64,000 bases of DNA from Betaproteobacteria bacterium (lineage in GTDB: Bacteria; Pseudomonadota; Gammaproteobacteria; Burkholderiales; Casimicrobiaceae), in assembly GCA_013298765.1 (NCBI GenBank), contig JAAFJA010000002.1, positions 124,001 through 188,000 on the forward strand. The letters run 5' to 3'. The first letter of the stretch is position 1. Each line of letters begins with the position of its first letter. The notes under the pieces were generated by a model. That model was not told the DNA's origin. It ran no database searches and saw only the letters and a program-made list of their open reading frames with translations. Below are positions 1 to 9,772 of this stretch, in pieces. The position numbers and the translations under genes were made by a program.

Positions 1-545
1 CTAAGCGTCAAGCTCGCGAGATCATCGCCGAGCAATCGCAGCGAGCGGGGATGCCCTACGTTGATCACCGTTGGTTGGGCGGCATGCTCACTAACTTCAA
101 GACGGTGAAAACTTCGATCAAGCGCCTTAAAGAGCTCGAAGCCATGGCCACCGACGGCACGCTCGACCGTATGAGCAAGCGCGAAGCCCTCACGCTGCGC
201 CGTGAATACGACAAGCTGATGACGTCGATGGGCGGCATCAAAGATATGACAGCGCTGCCTGACGCCATGTTTGTGATCGACGTTGGCTACCAAAAGATCG
301 CTGTTCAAGAAGCTAACAAGCTTGGTATTCCAGTGATCGGCGTGGTTGATACCAACCACTCGCCTGACGGCATCGATTACGTGATTCCTGGTAACGACGA
401 CTCGGCCAAAGCGATCGCGCTCTACGCGCGTGGCGTTGCCGATGCGATCCTCGAGGGCAAAGCTCACGCGGTGCAAGAAATCGTTAAAGAGCAAACCGAA
501 GAAGTGATCGAAGTCGATCCTGCTGATCTCGAAGCCAAGCAATAA
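1..545 (+). CDS. rpsB: 30S ribosomal protein S2, 5' end outside the window
   Basis: The reading frame is open from base 3, so the gene starts upstream of the window. The visible 180 or so residues carry the S2 signature [20 protein letters not shown] and the later block [20 protein letters not shown], followed by [21 protein letters not shown]2 is a structural protein of the 30S head that binds 16S rRNA and helps dock S1. It is followed by a strong intrinsic terminator and then tsf, the near-universal rpsB-tsf order. The C-terminal tail is acidic ([16 protein letters not shown]). Identity is certain; only the missing N-terminus limits the entry. Confidence 0.98.
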   Translation, partial: KRQAREIIAEQSQRAGMPYVDHRWLGGMLTNFKTVKTSIKRLKELEAMATDGTLDRMSKREALTLRREYDKLMTSMGGIKDMTALPDAMFVIDVGYQKIAVQEANKLGIPVIGVVDTNHSPDGIDYVIPGNDDSAKAIALYARGVADAILEGKAHAVQEIVKEQTEEVIEVDPADLEAKQ

Positions 546-560
546 GCGCTGGCCCATTCG

Positions 561-596
561 AAGCAAGGGGTCGTGAGTCGACCCCTTTTGCTTTTC
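561..596 (+). terminator. Intrinsic terminator after rpsB
   Basis: GGGGTCG (567-573) pairs with CGACCCC (579-585) around a 5-nt loop and is followed by TTTTGCTTTT. It sits 16 bases after the rpsB stop. Partial read-through would let tsf be made at a different level from S2. Confidence 0.85.
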
Positions 597-650
597 AACT
601 GAAGAAATTTTTGCGATGCGCGATGACGCGTCTCGCGTATGGAGAAGAAC

Positions 651-1538
651 ATGGCAGAAGTCACTGCAAGCATGGTTAAAGAGCTTCGCGAAATGACCGG
701 TCTCGGCATGATGGAGTGCAAAAAGGCGCTTACGGAAGCTGATGGCGACATGAAAAAAGCCGAAGAGCTGCTGCGCATCAAATCCGGTGCGAAGGCGCTC
801 AAAGCGGCATCGCGTCAGGCTGCAGAGGGCACCGTTGGCGTGTATCTCTCGGCTGACGGCAGCAAAGGTGCGTTGGTCGAGTTCAACTCTGAAACTGATT
901 TCGCGTCGAAGAACGCTGACTTCCTAGGTCTCGCCGCCGCACTCGCGAAAAACGTTGCTGAGAACAATCCCGCCGATGTCGCCGCCCTGATGGAAACGAT
1001 GATCGACGGTGAAAAGGCCGAAGCAAAACGTGCTGCGCTGGTGCAAAAGATTGGTGAGAACATGAATGCGCGCCGCTTTGCACGCATCGCGTCAAATACC
1101 GTCGCGAGCTATGTTCACGGCGGTGGTCGTATCGGCGTGTTGGTTGAGTACACCGGCAGCGTAGACATTGCTCGCGACGTTGCGATGCATCTCGCCGCAT
1201 CGGTGGCATCGACGCGCGCTGTGTGCGTATCGAAAGAACAAGTGCCAGCTGAACTCATCGAGAACGAGCGCAAAATCTTCTCGGCACAAGCCGCAGAATC
1301 TGGCAAGCCTGCAGACATCGTCGCGAAAATGGTTGAAGGCCGCATCAACAAGTATCTTGCTGAGGTAACGTTGTTGGGTCAGCCTTTCGTGAAGGATCCT
1401 GAGCAAACCGTTGAAAAGGTGCTCAAGGCCGCGAATACGACGGTGCACAGCTTCCAGCTTTACGTCGTAGGCGAAGGTATCGAAAAAAAGGTCGTGGACT
1501 ACGCAGCGGAAGTAGCGGCAGCGGCTCAGGGACTCTAA
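651..1538 (+). CDS. tsf: Translation elongation factor Ts
   Basis: EF-Ts, 295 aa, the nucleotide-exchange factor that recycles EF-Tu-GDP in the cytoplasm. The N-terminus [20 protein letters not shown] followed by MECKKAL is the family UBA-like domain with the TGxGMMxCKKAL signature. The core block [19 protein letters not shown] also fits. An in-frame ATG lies 12 bases upstream at 639, but GGAGAAG directly precedes the ATG at 651, which also matches the family N-terminus, so 651 is chosen. It lies between two intrinsic terminators and ahead of pyrH in the usual proteobacterial order. Confidence 0.97.
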   Translation: MAEVTASMVKELREMTGLGMMECKKALTEADGDMKKAEELLRIKSGAKALKAASRQAAEGTVGVYLSADGSKGALVEFNSETDFASKNADFLGLAAALAKNVAENNPADVAALMETMIDGEKAEAKRAALVQKIGENMNARRFARIASNTVASYVHGGGRIGVLVEYTGSVDIARDVAMHLAASVASTRAVCVSKEQVPAELIENERKIFSAQAAESGKPADIVAKMVEGRINKYLAEVTLLGQPFVKDPEQTVEKVLKAANTTVHSFQLYVVGEGIEKKVVDYAAEVAAAAQGL

Positions 1539-1650
1539 TCCCACCCAGCGATGGCGGCTCGGATCCGATGGATCCGATGCTGGCCACCTCGGGACCGCGC
1601 CCAAAAGTTCCACCGCTTTCAGGTGAAGCTCCGCTAACGTAGTCGATACC

Positions 1651-1685
1651 AAACGAAAGCGGCTCTGATGAGCCGTTTTTCGTTT
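1651..1685 (+). terminator. Intrinsic terminator after tsf
   Basis: CGGCTC (1660-1665), loop TGAT, GAGCCG (1670-1675) and then TTTTT. The outer AAACGAAA at 1651-1658 also pairs with TTTCGTTT at 1678-1685, so the hairpin can extend through the T tract and may work in both directions. Confidence 0.82.
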
Positions 1686-1784
1686 CATGCGGCTACGACT
1701 GTAATCTCTCGTGAACTGGTCCCAACAGGTCGCGTGCGGACTATTGATCTCTGCCTACTCTTAGACACAAAACGGCTAACATTT

Positions 1785-2537
1785 ATGTCTATGCCGAGCG
1801 AATCAATCTCCTCAAACGGTGCAATAGCGCCTGCCTACAAACGAATTCTGGTCAAACTCTCCGGCGAAGCGCTGATGGGGGAAGACGCATATGGGATCAA
1901 TCCCGAAGTCATCGATCGAATTGTTAACGAGATCAAAGACGTGCACAGCATGGGCGTCGAAATCGCAATAGTGATTGGCGGTGGCAACATCTTCCGCGGC
2001 ATCGCACCGAGTGCGGTGGGTATGGATCGCGCGACGGCGGACTACATGGGAATGCTTGCGACTGTGATGAACGCGCTGGCGTTGGCCGACGCGATGCGCC
2101 GCGCAGGGCTCGCGGCGCGGGTGCAATCAGCGCTTCGAATCGATTCGGTGGCAGAACCCTACATTCGTGGCAAAGCGCTGCGGTATTTGGAAGAGGGCAA
2201 GATCGTCGTGTTCGCAGCGGGCACAGGCAACCCGTTCTTCACCACCGATACCGGCGCTGCACTGCGTGGGCGCGAAATTAACGCCGATTTGGTGCTAAAG
2301 GCAACCAAGGTTGATGGTGTGTACACCGCTGACCCGATGAAAGACAAAACCGCGACGCGCTATTCGAAACTAACCTTCGATGAGGCGATCGTGCGCAATT
2401 TGAAGGTGATGGACGCCACCGCACTCGCGCTCTGCCGCGATCAAAATTTGCGGCTCAACGTATTTTCGATTTTCAAGCCGGGCGCCCTCAAGCGCGTCGT
2501 ATGCGGTGAAGATGAGGGTACAACTGTCACTTGCTAG
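1785..2537 (+). CDS. pyrH: UMP kinase
   Basis: Uridylate kinase, 250 aa from the ATG at 1785 (a second ATG is at 1791). It phosphorylates UMP to UDP in pyrimidine nucleotide synthesis. The amino-acid kinase fold is shown by [15 protein letters not shown] near the N-terminus, the glycine-rich [10 protein letters not shown], the [19 protein letters not shown] block and the C-terminal [12 protein letters not shown]. The frame stays open upstream to 1668, but that segment includes the tsf terminator and has no family similarity. The TAG stop lies inside the left arm of a palindromic repeat. frr follows, as in most bacteria. Confidence 0.96.
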   Translation: MSMPSESISSNGAIAPAYKRILVKLSGEALMGEDAYGINPEVIDRIVNEIKDVHSMGVEIAIVIGGGNIFRGIAPSAVGMDRATADYMGMLATVMNALALADAMRRAGLAARVQSALRIDSVAEPYIRGKALRYLEEGKIVVFAAGTGNPFFTTDTGAALRGREINADLVLKATKVDGVYTADPMKDKTATRYSKLTFDEAIVRNLKVMDATALALCRDQNLRLNVFSIFKPGALKRVVCGEDEGTTVTC

Positions 2538-2563
2538 CCCAAATAAATATTGGGCTAGCAGTG
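2528..2563. repeat. Interspersed palindrome, copy 1 (pyrH-frr)
   Basis: TGCTAGCCCAA (2532-2542) and TTGGGCTAGCA (2550-2560) form 11-bp perfect arms around a 7-base AT-only spacer; CAC/GTG extends the stem beyond one bulged T. There is no T run after it, so it is not a classical terminator. This is the strongest member of the family GTCRACT-AGCCCC-AATTAAAT-GGGGC seen across the window. The left flank here is GTCACT. Confidence 0.7.
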
Positions 2564-2633
2564 AAAAACCGTAAATATCGAGGCTTCAACGCAACTGAGT
2601 AGCGTTTGTAGCGGCCAGCGAAGGAGAAAAACG

Positions 2634-3191
2634 ATGATTGCAGACACCAAGAAAAGTGCCGAAACGAGAATGTCGAAAGCGCTCGAAGCGCTGAAAAACA
2701 ACTTTGCAAAAGTACGCACTGGGCGCGCGCATTCTGGAATGCTCGATACCGTTCACGTTGAATACTACGGCGCGATGACGCCGATTAACGGCGTTGCTAA
2801 CGTGACTTTGCTCGACGCGCGCACGATTGGTGTTCAGCCGTTCGAAAAGAAGATGATCCAGGCAATTGAAAAGGCCATCCGCGAGGCCGATCTTGGATTG
2901 AATCCCTCAGTCAATAGCGACATCATTCGCGTGCCGATGCCGATGATGAGCGAAGAGCGCCGCAAAGAATTGGTGAAGCTCGTCAAAGGTGAGGCAGAAG
3001 ATGCTCGCGTTGCGGTGCGTAATGTGCGTCGCGACGCCAACAACACGTTTAAAGACGCGCTCAAGAAGAAAGAGATTTCCGAAGACGAAGAGCGTCGTGC
3101 ACAAGACGAAGTGCAAAAGATGACTGACAACACGATCAAAGAAATCGACAAAATGTTTGCGGTCAAAGAAGCAGAACTGATGTCGGTTTAG
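2634..3191 (+). CDS. frr: Ribosome recycling factor
   Basis: RRF, 185 aa, the normal length. With EF-G it splits the post-termination ribosome. Family blocks are visible: [53 protein letters not shown] and a C-terminal coiled-coil helix with [25 protein letters not shown] precedes the ATG at ideal spacing. It sits between pyrH and uppS in the conserved order. Confidence 0.97.
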   Translation: MIADTKKSAETRMSKALEALKNNFAKVRTGRAHSGMLDTVHVEYYGAMTPINGVANVTLLDARTIGVQPFEKKMIQAIEKAIREADLGLNPSVNSDIIRVPMPMMSEERRKELVKLVKGEAEDARVAVRNVRRDANNTFKDALKKKEISEDEERRAQDEVQKMTDNTIKEIDKMFAVKEAELMSV

Positions 3192-3222
3192 GCCGGCGTT
3201 TACGCTAATCTTCAAGTCAGCC

Positions 3223-3939
3223 GTGTCGACGAATCTAGCCACACCGCGCCATGTTGTCGTCGTGATGGACGGTAATGGCCGCTGGGCACAAAAGCGTTTT
3301 CTCCCACGTGTCGCGGGCCATCGCCAAGGCGTGGAGGCGGTGCGCACGCTGTTGCGATCCGCTGCGAAGCATGGCGTGACGCATCTGACTGTGTTTGCAT
3401 TCAGCAGCGAAAACTGGAAGCGCCCTCAAGACGAAGTTTCGTATCTCATGGAGCTCTTTTTTAAGGCACTGCGCGAAGAGATTCAGAAGCTGCACGAGAA
3501 TGGCATTCGTTTCCGAGCGATCGGTGATATCTCCGCGCTTTCGACTGAGATTCAGACACTCATCGCAGATGCCGAAAAGTTGACCTCGGGCAATCTCAAG
3601 CAAACCTTTAACGTGGCAGTGAATTACGGCGGCCGCTGGGATATCGAACAAGCTGTCGAGCGCGCCGCGAATGCTGGCAGCGCGACCGATTTTGCAAAGC
3701 ATCTCGCGTTTGCCGATCAGCCCGATCCCGATTTGTTTATTCGCACGGGCGGTGAGCGGCGCATCAGCAATTTTCTGCTCTGGCAGATCGCCTATACCGA
3801 GCTCTACTTCACCGATGTGTTGTGGCCGGATTTCGGTGAAGCCGAGTTCGATTCCGCCGTACAGTGGTTCGCTAACCGCGAGCGCCGTTTCGGTCAAACT
3901 GGCGAGCAAGTTCGCAGCGTTGCCGCGGTGAAGGCATAG
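3223..3939 (+). CDS. uppS: Undecaprenyl diphosphate synthase (cis-prenyltransferase)
   Basis: 238 aa, GTG start at 3223. It condenses isopentenyl diphosphate onto farnesyl diphosphate to make the C55 carrier lipid for peptidoglycan and O-antigen. The catalytic motif VVVMDGNGRWA places the essential Asp at residue 16. HLTVFAFSSENWKRP and the C-terminal RTGGERRISNFLLWQ are family signatures. cdsA starts two bases after the stop, so uppS-cdsA-dxr-rseP-bamA is a tightly packed operon. Confidence 0.96.
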   Translation: MSTNLATPRHVVVVMDGNGRWAQKRFLPRVAGHRQGVEAVRTLLRSAAKHGVTHLTVFAFSSENWKRPQDEVSYLMELFFKALREEIQKLHENGIRFRAIGDISALSTEIQTLIADAEKLTSGNLKQTFNVAVNYGGRWDIEQAVERAANAGSATDFAKHLAFADQPDPDLFIRTGGERRISNFLLWQIAYTELYFTDVLWPDFGEAEFDSAVQWFANRERRFGQTGEQVRSVAAVKA

Positions 3940-3941
3940 GC

Positions 3942-4796
3942 TTGAATTTGCCCGCCTCCAAACCGAAGAAGAAGTCGGACTTGCCGGTCCGTCTAGCGAC
4001 AGCGCTTGTGCTCGCTGCTGTTGTGATCGCCGATCTCGCAGTCGGCAGCGTCGAATTGTGGGCGGCGCTAGTCACCATATTCTGCGTTGCCGCCGCTTGG
4101 GAAGGTGCACGATTGGCCTCGAAGCCCGCTGTGCCATTGCAACTGGCGCTCACAATTGCGGCGATTGGTTTCGTTGGATATAGCCTCAGCGACGGCCCTG
4201 GCTCCGGGATGACGTTGACGCTTGTTCTGGTCGCGGTGACGGTGTTCTGGGTGGCCATCGCGCCGCTCCAGCTTTCGCGCCGTTCGATTGACATTTCGTC
4301 GGTGTCAGGTCGCGTAATCTTTGCTGTGTTGATCGCTGCGGCGTGGCTCGCAGCAGTAGCACTGTATCGGGTGAGCGTCTGGCATTTATTCGCGGTGGTC
4401 GTGCTGACTGTAGTCGCCGACGTCGCCGCATACTTCTTTGGGCGCAAGTTTGGACGCGTGAAATTGGCACCCGCGATCAGCCCTGGAAAATCACGTGAAG
4501 GTGCTTTCGCTGGGGTCGTCGCTGCGAGCCTTTGGACATTGGGGGCAAGTTGGTATTTAGGGATCGCCTCGGATTTTCTAGTTTTGCTCGCTAGCGCCTT
4601 TGTAGGTGGTGCGTTGGGTGCGCTCGCTGTTGTAGGTGATCTCTGGGAGTCCCAGCTGAAACGACAGGCGGGCGCGAAGGATTCGAGTCAGCTTTTGCCT
4701 GGGCACGGTGGCGTGCTTGATCGAATAGACGCGCATTTGGCGGTGTTACCTGTTGCCACGCTGATGCTCAGCTTCCTTGTGCCGATGTGGAAGTAA
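3942..4796 (+). CDS. cdsA: Phosphatidate cytidylyltransferase
   Basis: CDP-diacylglycerol synthase, 284 aa, an inner-membrane enzyme making CDP-DAG from CTP and phosphatidic acid. Several hydrophobic helices cover residues 20-180. The C-terminal CdsA signature reads KRQAGAKDSSQLLPGHGG followed by VLDRID. The start is TTG at 3942, two bases after uppS, and no better ATG exists nearby. The last codons run up to the dxr start. The short basic N-terminus (PKKKSD) fits a cytoplasmic leader. Confidence 0.94.
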   Translation: MNLPASKPKKKSDLPVRLATALVLAAVVIADLAVGSVELWAALVTIFCVAAAWEGARLASKPAVPLQLALTIAAIGFVGYSLSDGPGSGMTLTLVLVAVTVFWVAIAPLQLSRRSIDISSVSGRVIFAVLIAAAWLAAVALYRVSVWHLFAVVVLTVVADVAAYFFGRKFGRVKLAPAISPGKSREGAFAGVVAASLWTLGASWYLGIASDFLVLLASAFVGGALGALAVVGDLWESQLKRQAGAKDSSQLLPGHGGVLDRIDAHLAVLPVATLMLSFLVPMWK

Positions 4797-4798
4797 CA

Positions 4799-6010
4799 GT
4801 GCTGAAACACGTCGTAATTCTTGGCGCGACCGGCTCCATCGGCGAGAGCACGCTTAAGGTGCTTCGCCAACATCGGGACAAATTTAGCGTGCTCGCGCTC
4901 GCAGCGAATGCGAATTGGCAGGCCATGTTGCCGCTCATTGCCGAGTTTGAGCCCGAGCTAGTAGCGATGAGCGACGCCGACGCAGCCGTGCAACTGCGTG
5001 CTGCAATGTCGAGACATCATCCGCAAGTTCGCCTGGAGGTCGGCCCTGATGCGGTGGCGGCATGTGCCGCAATGGCGCGCGCAGATGTCGTCGTCGCCGG
5101 CATTTCTGGTTTTGCAGGGCTACCCTCAACTTGGGCCGCGGTAGAGGCGGGCAAAACGGTACTGCTCGCGAACAAAGAAGCCTTGGTGGCAGCTGGTGAT
5201 TTGCTGCTAGAGCTTGCTCAAGAAACTGGCGCGCGCATTCTGCCCATCGACAGCGAGCACAACGCGGTGTATCAATGCGCGAACGGGATGAATTGTGATC
5301 CGGATCGCGTCCGTGCGATCACACTCACTGCGTCTGGCGGCCCGTTTCGCACACGCGCGCTTGATTCGTTCGATGCGATCACGCCCGATGAAGCATGTAA
5401 GCACCCAACGTGGGACATGGGTCGAAAGATCTCGGTTGACTCGGCGACCTTGATGAACAAGGGCCTCGAAGTGATTGAGGCAGCGCTCCTCTTTCGCCGG
5501 TCAGCGGATGATGTGCATGTGTTGATTCACCCAACGAGTTCCGTTCATGCGGTGGTCGAAATGGTTGATGGTTCGATGCTCTCGCATATCGGGCCGTCAG
5601 ACATGCAAGTTCCGATTGCCCATGCGCTTGCGGTTGCGCACGGCGAGCTTGCGCGCTTGCCGCTGTCGGTTGAACGTTTCTCTTTAGCGCGGGTCGGACG
5701 ATTAGAGTTTTTTGAGGTTGACCCCATTCGTTATCCAGCGCTTCCTCTTGCCTATGCTGCACTGCGCGCCGGTCAACGCGAATGCCTTGTTTTGAACGCA
5801 GCCAATGAAGTCGCAGTAGCTGCATTTCTTACTCAGGACATTTCCTTTACAAAGATCGTGCCGATCGTTGAGCGGGCGCTTGAAGACGCGCGCGGTCCGG
5901 CACCGCGCTCGCTTTCGGATGTGTTTGCGCTTGATCGCGAGACGCGGGAGCGCACCGCGCGATGGGTCGATCAGTTTGCGCTCGACCGAAATGGGAAAAT
6001 GGTCGCATGA
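4799..6010 (+). CDS. dxr: 1-deoxy-D-xylulose 5-phosphate reductoisomerase
   Basis: 403 aa; it converts DXP to MEP, the committed step of non-mevalonate isoprenoid synthesis, which also feeds UppS upstream. The N-terminus LGATGSIGESTLKVLRQH is the NADPH-binding loop. LPIDSEHNAVYQ contains the metal-binding Asp and Glu, and HPTWDMGRKISVDSATLMNK is the catalytic loop. The GTG at 4799 is preceded by GGAAG at 5-base spacing. A GTG at 4787 inside cdsA would add four residues but lacks a ribosome site. The stop overlaps the rseP start by 4 bases. Confidence 0.96.
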   Translation: MLKHVVILGATGSIGESTLKVLRQHRDKFSVLALAANANWQAMLPLIAEFEPELVAMSDADAAVQLRAAMSRHHPQVRLEVGPDAVAACAAMARADVVVAGISGFAGLPSTWAAVEAGKTVLLANKEALVAAGDLLLELAQETGARILPIDSEHNAVYQCANGMNCDPDRVRAITLTASGGPFRTRALDSFDAITPDEACKHPTWDMGRKISVDSATLMNKGLEVIEAALLFRRSADDVHVLIHPTSSVHAVVEMVDGSMLSHIGPSDMQVPIAHALAVAHGELARLPLSVERFSLARVGRLEFFEVDPIRYPALPLAYAALRAGQRECLVLNAANEVAVAAFLTQDISFTKIVPIVERALEDARGPAPRSLSDVFALDRETRERTARWVDQFALDRNGKMVA

Positions 6011-7377
6011 GCTTCTTTGGCAGCGCACTAATCGGATTCTTACTCGCAGTGGCGATTCTCGTCACCGTGCATGAATTCGGTCACTATCTCGCCGCGCGCT
6101 GGCTCGGGGTGCGTGTACTTCGTTTTTCAGTGGGTTTTGGCCCGGTGTTGCTGCGCTGGCGCGGTAAGCGCAGTATTTTCAAAGGTGACGAATTCGCAGT
6201 GTCCGCCATTCCGCTGGGCGGCTATGTCCGCATGCTCGACACGCGCGATACGGACGTTGGTGTTCTCTCGCCTGAGGCAGAGCGCGAGGCCTTTGATCGG
6301 CAAGTGCTCTGGAAGCGCTCTGTCATTGTTGCCGCAGGGCCCTTCGCCAATTTTTTGTTGGCAGTGCTCTTATACGCGGTCGCACTGGCGTGGCCAGAGC
6401 GTGCGCTTTCGCCGGTAGTCGCCGCGCCCCGCGCAGACACGGCAGCTTCAGTCGCGGGTCTGCGCGGCGGTGAGCTCATCACTCAGATTGCGGGGCGCGA
6501 GATCTACAACTGGGATGACGTTCGTTGGCAGTTGCTTTCTCACATGTTCGACGATCAGCTGACGTTGGTTGTGCGCGATCAAGGGCGCGAGCGCGAACTC
6601 ATCCTTGAGCGTGCGCCACGCGCGGCGGGCGAAGACCCAACCGGGCGGCGGCTGCTTGGGTGGGGGGTTGGTATTTTTCAGCCAGCCGTCATTGGCACCG
6701 TGGTAGCGGATGGCCCAGCTGCTCGCGCAGGCTTGCAAGCGGGTGACCGCATTTTGAGCGTGGACGACCGTAAAGTTGACGAGTGGTTTGAGCTCACACA
6801 ACTAATTCAGGCCTCGGCCAATCGGGAGGTACGCCTGGGCGTTGAACGCTCGGGCGCGACGCGCACGATCAACGTGACACCGCGTGCGGTGAAGTCAGGT
6901 AGCCGCGAGATCGGCAGACTTGAGGTAACGCCGCCTAACTTGTTTGACGAGGGCTCAAACGCGCTCGCGACGGACAGGCGTGGCTTCGCGAGCGCTTTCG
7001 CGGAAGGAGCCGTGCGCTCGTGGGAGGCCACCGCGCTCACCGTACGCGTGCTTTGGGGCATGGTTTCCGGTGAGGTGTCATTGCGCCAAGTATCCGGTCC
7101 GCTCTCCATGGCAGAAGGTGCGGGTGTGACGCTTAAACAGGGCGTTACCGCGTTTTTATTCTTTCTCGCCATCGTGAGTATCTCGATTGGCGTCCTTAAC
7201 CTGCTTCCTATCCCAATGCTGGACGGAGGACAGTTGCTATATCATCTCTTTGAAGCCATTAAAGGGTCGCCGCCGTCGGAGCGCGCGCTCATCATCGGGC
7301 AGCGAATCGGTATTGGATTCGTCACCTCGCTCACCGCGCTCGCGCTCTACAACGACTTTCATCGCATCTTCTCGTGA
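6007..7377 (+). CDS. rseP: RseP-type site-2 zinc metalloprotease
   Basis: 456 aa inner-membrane intramembrane protease. The zinc motif HEFGH is at residues 22-26 inside the first TM helix, and the C-terminal LNLLPIPMLDGGQLLYH supplies the third zinc ligand. Two PDZ-like stretches lie between (around residues 130-210 and 225-310, the second with GPAARAGLQAGDRILSVDD). In proteobacteria RseP cuts RseA to release sigma-E and clears signal-peptide remnants. The ATG at 6007 overlaps the dxr stop, and the gene overlaps bamA by GTGA. It is a general candidate for second-step cleavage of the anti-sigma factor at 30.4 kb (inference). Confidence 0.95.
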   Translation: MSFFGSALIGFLLAVAILVTVHEFGHYLAARWLGVRVLRFSVGFGPVLLRWRGKRSIFKGDEFAVSAIPLGGYVRMLDTRDTDVGVLSPEAEREAFDRQVLWKRSVIVAAGPFANFLLAVLLYAVALAWPERALSPVVAAPRADTAASVAGLRGGELITQIAGREIYNWDDVRWQLLSHMFDDQLTLVVRDQGRERELILERAPRAAGEDPTGRRLLGWGVGIFQPAVIGTVVADGPAARAGLQAGDRILSVDDRKVDEWFELTQLIQASANREVRLGVERSGATRTINVTPRAVKSGSREIGRLEVTPPNLFDEGSNALATDRRGFASAFAEGAVRSWEATALTVRVLWGMVSGEVSLRQVSGPLSMAEGAGVTLKQGVTAFLFFLAIVSISIGVLNLLPIPMLDGGQLLYHLFEAIKGSPPSERALIIGQRIGIGFVTSLTALALYNDFHRIFS

Positions 7378-9761
7378 CTCGTTCCATTTCCCGATCTCCT
7401 ATTTCCCGACCGCGTTTTCATACGCTGGCCCACGCACTTCTCGTTGCCGGGGTGCTCAGTGCATCGGCGCTCGTCGTCGCCCAAGAAGCGTTTGTCGTAC
7501 GTGATATTCGCGTCGAAGGCTTGCAGCGCACCGATCCGGGTACTGTGTTTAACTATCTCGGCGTCAAAGTAGGTGACCGTTTCGATCAAGCTGCTGCCTC
7601 GAAGGCGATCAAAACGCTCTACGAAACCGGCTTCTTCCGCGACGTTCGAGTTGAGGCGCAAGACGGCGTGTTGATCGTGTCGGTGGTAGAGCGACCGACC
7701 GTAGCCGCGATCAACATTAGCGGCGCGCGTGAGTTTGATTCGGACACGCTCAAAAAAGCATTGCGCGACGCGGGGCTCTCTGAAGGCAAAATTCTTGATC
7801 GCACAATTCTGGATCGTGCCGAGCAAGAGATTAAGAAACAGTATTTGTCGCGCGGTCGATACGATGTGGAAGTCACCACCACGCTCACCCCGCTCGAGCG
7901 AAACCGCACTTCCATTGCGATTGATGTGAAAGAGGGTGAAGTCGCTCGTATCGAGTCGATCAATATCATCGGCGCAAGCGCGTTTACCGAGAAAACGCTG
8001 CTTGAGCAAATGCAGCTTTCTACCGGCGGCTGGTTCTCTTGGTACACAAAAGATGACCAATACTCGCGCCAAAAGCTTTCTGCCGATTTAGAAGCGGTTC
8101 GCGCGTACTACACGAATCGAGGGTTCCTCGAATTCAACGTCGAATCCACTCAGGTTTCGCTTTCGCCGGATCGCACCAAAGTGTTCATCACGGTCAATAT
8201 CAGCGAGGGCGCTAAATTTACGGTCTCGGGGGTATCGCTTTCTGGCGAACTTTTACTTCCCGAAGGTGAGCTTCGCTCTCTGATTCCGGTCAAATCAGGA
8301 GACGTTTTCAATCGGACTCGCTTGGCCGATGGCGCGAAGTCCATTAGTGATCGCCTGGGCCGCGAAGGGTACGCATTCGCAAGCGTGAACACCGTGCCAG
8401 AAATTGATCGCGCCAAACAAACGGTTGCCTTCAATTACGTCATTGATCCTGGTCGCCGTGTGTATGTTCGCCGTATTAACGTCGCGGGTAACGTACAAAC
8501 CCGCGATGAAGTTATTCGTCGCGAGATGCGCCAACTCGAGGCGTCGTGGTACGACCAGGCCAAAATTCAGCGCTCGAAAATTCGTCTTGACCGCCTCGGT
8601 TTCTTCGAAGAAGTCACCATGGACAACCAGGCGGTGGCGGGTTCAAACGATCAGATCGATGTAGACGTTACGGTGAAAGAGAAAAACACCGGAACGATTA
8701 ACGCAGGCGCAGGCTATTCGAGCGCGGAGAAGCTGGTGTTGTCGGCGTCGCTTTCGCAGAATAACGTGCTTGGCACGGGGAATGCGCTAGCGGTTCAGGT
8801 GAATACGAGTAAGGCTTCCAAAACGGCGGTGATCGCTTATTCGAATCCCTATTGGACGGCGGATGGTGTGAGCCGTGGATTCGATATTTACCGACGTACG
8901 TATGATCCGTCTTCCACGGGCGGCGGCAGCTACATCCTCGAAACGTTTGGATCGGGTGTGCGCTTCGGCATCCCGATCAGCGAGACAGATTCGGTGAGCC
9001 TTGGCTTTTCGGGGGAGCATTCAAAGTTAACGCTGAGTCCGGGCATCAGTCCGCAGCGTTTCTTCGATTACCAAAATGAGTTTGGCAGCAGCACCAACAC
9101 ATTCAAGGTGCAAAGCGGCTGGGCGCGCGATACGCGCGACAGCATCGATTACCCCACGCGCGGCTGGTTCCAAAGCGTGAGCGTGGAATCGACGTTGCCA
9201 ATTACCAACATCAAGTATTACAAGATCAACTACCAAGCGCAGTATTTCCTGCCGCTATTTGCCGGGCTCGTGTACGGAGCCAATCTTGAAATGGGCTTCG
9301 GCAATGGCTATGGCGGAAGCTCGCTGCCGTTCTTCCAGAATTACTACGGCGGCGGTGTTGGTTCGGTTCGTACATACGACACCAACTCGCTTGGGCCCAA
9401 AGAGTCGGTCACGACGACCAATCGAAACCCTGATGGCACCGAGACGCTCGTCACCCGTGTGAACGGCAGTGCGCTCGGCGGGCGTCGCAAGTTCACGATC
9501 AATAACGAGATTCTGTTCCCGTTCCCTGGGGCGAAAAACACGCGTGACGTACGCGGAAGCGTGTTCTTTGACGCAGGTCAAATCTATGACCGCGGCGATC
9601 CGCTTCAAAAAGACAACGAACGTTTCCATTTCTCGGCCGGCGTTGCGCTGGCGTGGAAGTCGCCGATCGGCGCGTTGAAATTCAGCTACGGCGTTCCGCT
9701 CGGAAAGAAGCCTGACGATAAAATTCAGCGCTTCCAGTTCCAAGTCGGAACCTTGTTCTAG
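7374..9761 (+). CDS. bamA: Outer-membrane beta-barrel assembly factor BamA
   Basis: 795 aa, GTG start overlapping the rseP stop. An N-terminal signal peptide ends at about ALVVA-QEA, followed by five POTRA domains (first: FVVRDIRVEGLQRTDPGTVF) and a C-terminal 16-strand Omp85 barrel. Barrel features include the GVGSVRTYDTNSLGP loop-6 region, with VRT in place of the usual VRGY/F core, and a terminal Phe (FQVGTLF). BamA folds outer-membrane proteins; the skp chaperone gene follows immediately. Length and order are typical of Betaproteobacteria. Confidence 0.97.
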   Translation: MTRSISRSPISRPRFHTLAHALLVAGVLSASALVVAQEAFVVRDIRVEGLQRTDPGTVFNYLGVKVGDRFDQAAASKAIKTLYETGFFRDVRVEAQDGVLIVSVVERPTVAAINISGAREFDSDTLKKALRDAGLSEGKILDRTILDRAEQEIKKQYLSRGRYDVEVTTTLTPLERNRTSIAIDVKEGEVARIESINIIGASAFTEKTLLEQMQLSTGGWFSWYTKDDQYSRQKLSADLEAVRAYYTNRGFLEFNVESTQVSLSPDRTKVFITVNISEGAKFTVSGVSLSGELLLPEGELRSLIPVKSGDVFNRTRLADGAKSISDRLGREGYAFASVNTVPEIDRAKQTVAFNYVIDPGRRVYVRRINVAGNVQTRDEVIRREMRQLEASWYDQAKIQRSKIRLDRLGFFEEVTMDNQAVAGSNDQIDVDVTVKEKNTGTINAGAGYSSAEKLVLSASLSQNNVLGTGNALAVQVNTSKASKTAVIAYSNPYWTADGVSRGFDIYRRTYDPSSTGGGSYILETFGSGVRFGIPISETDSVSLGFSGEHSKLTLSPGISPQRFFDYQNEFGSSTNTFKVQSGWARDTRDSIDYPTRGWFQSVSVESTLPITNIKYYKINYQAQYFLPLFAGLVYGANLEMGFGNGYGGSSLPFFQNYYGGGVGSVRTYDTNSLGPKESVTTTNRNPDGTETLVTRVNGSALGGRRKFTINNEILFPFPGAKNTRDVRGSVFFDAGQIYDRGDPLQKDNERFHFSAGVALAWKSPIGALKFSYGVPLGKKPDDKIQRFQFQVGTLF

Positions 9762-9772
9762 GCCAACTGATT

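Noticed and set aside
1092-1688. 198-codon minus-strand frame opposite tsf
   Set aside because: Antisense to EF-Ts and runs through the intrinsic terminator.
3235-3909. 224-codon minus-strand frame opposite uppS
   Set aside because: The plus strand encodes an intact UppS with catalytic motifs.
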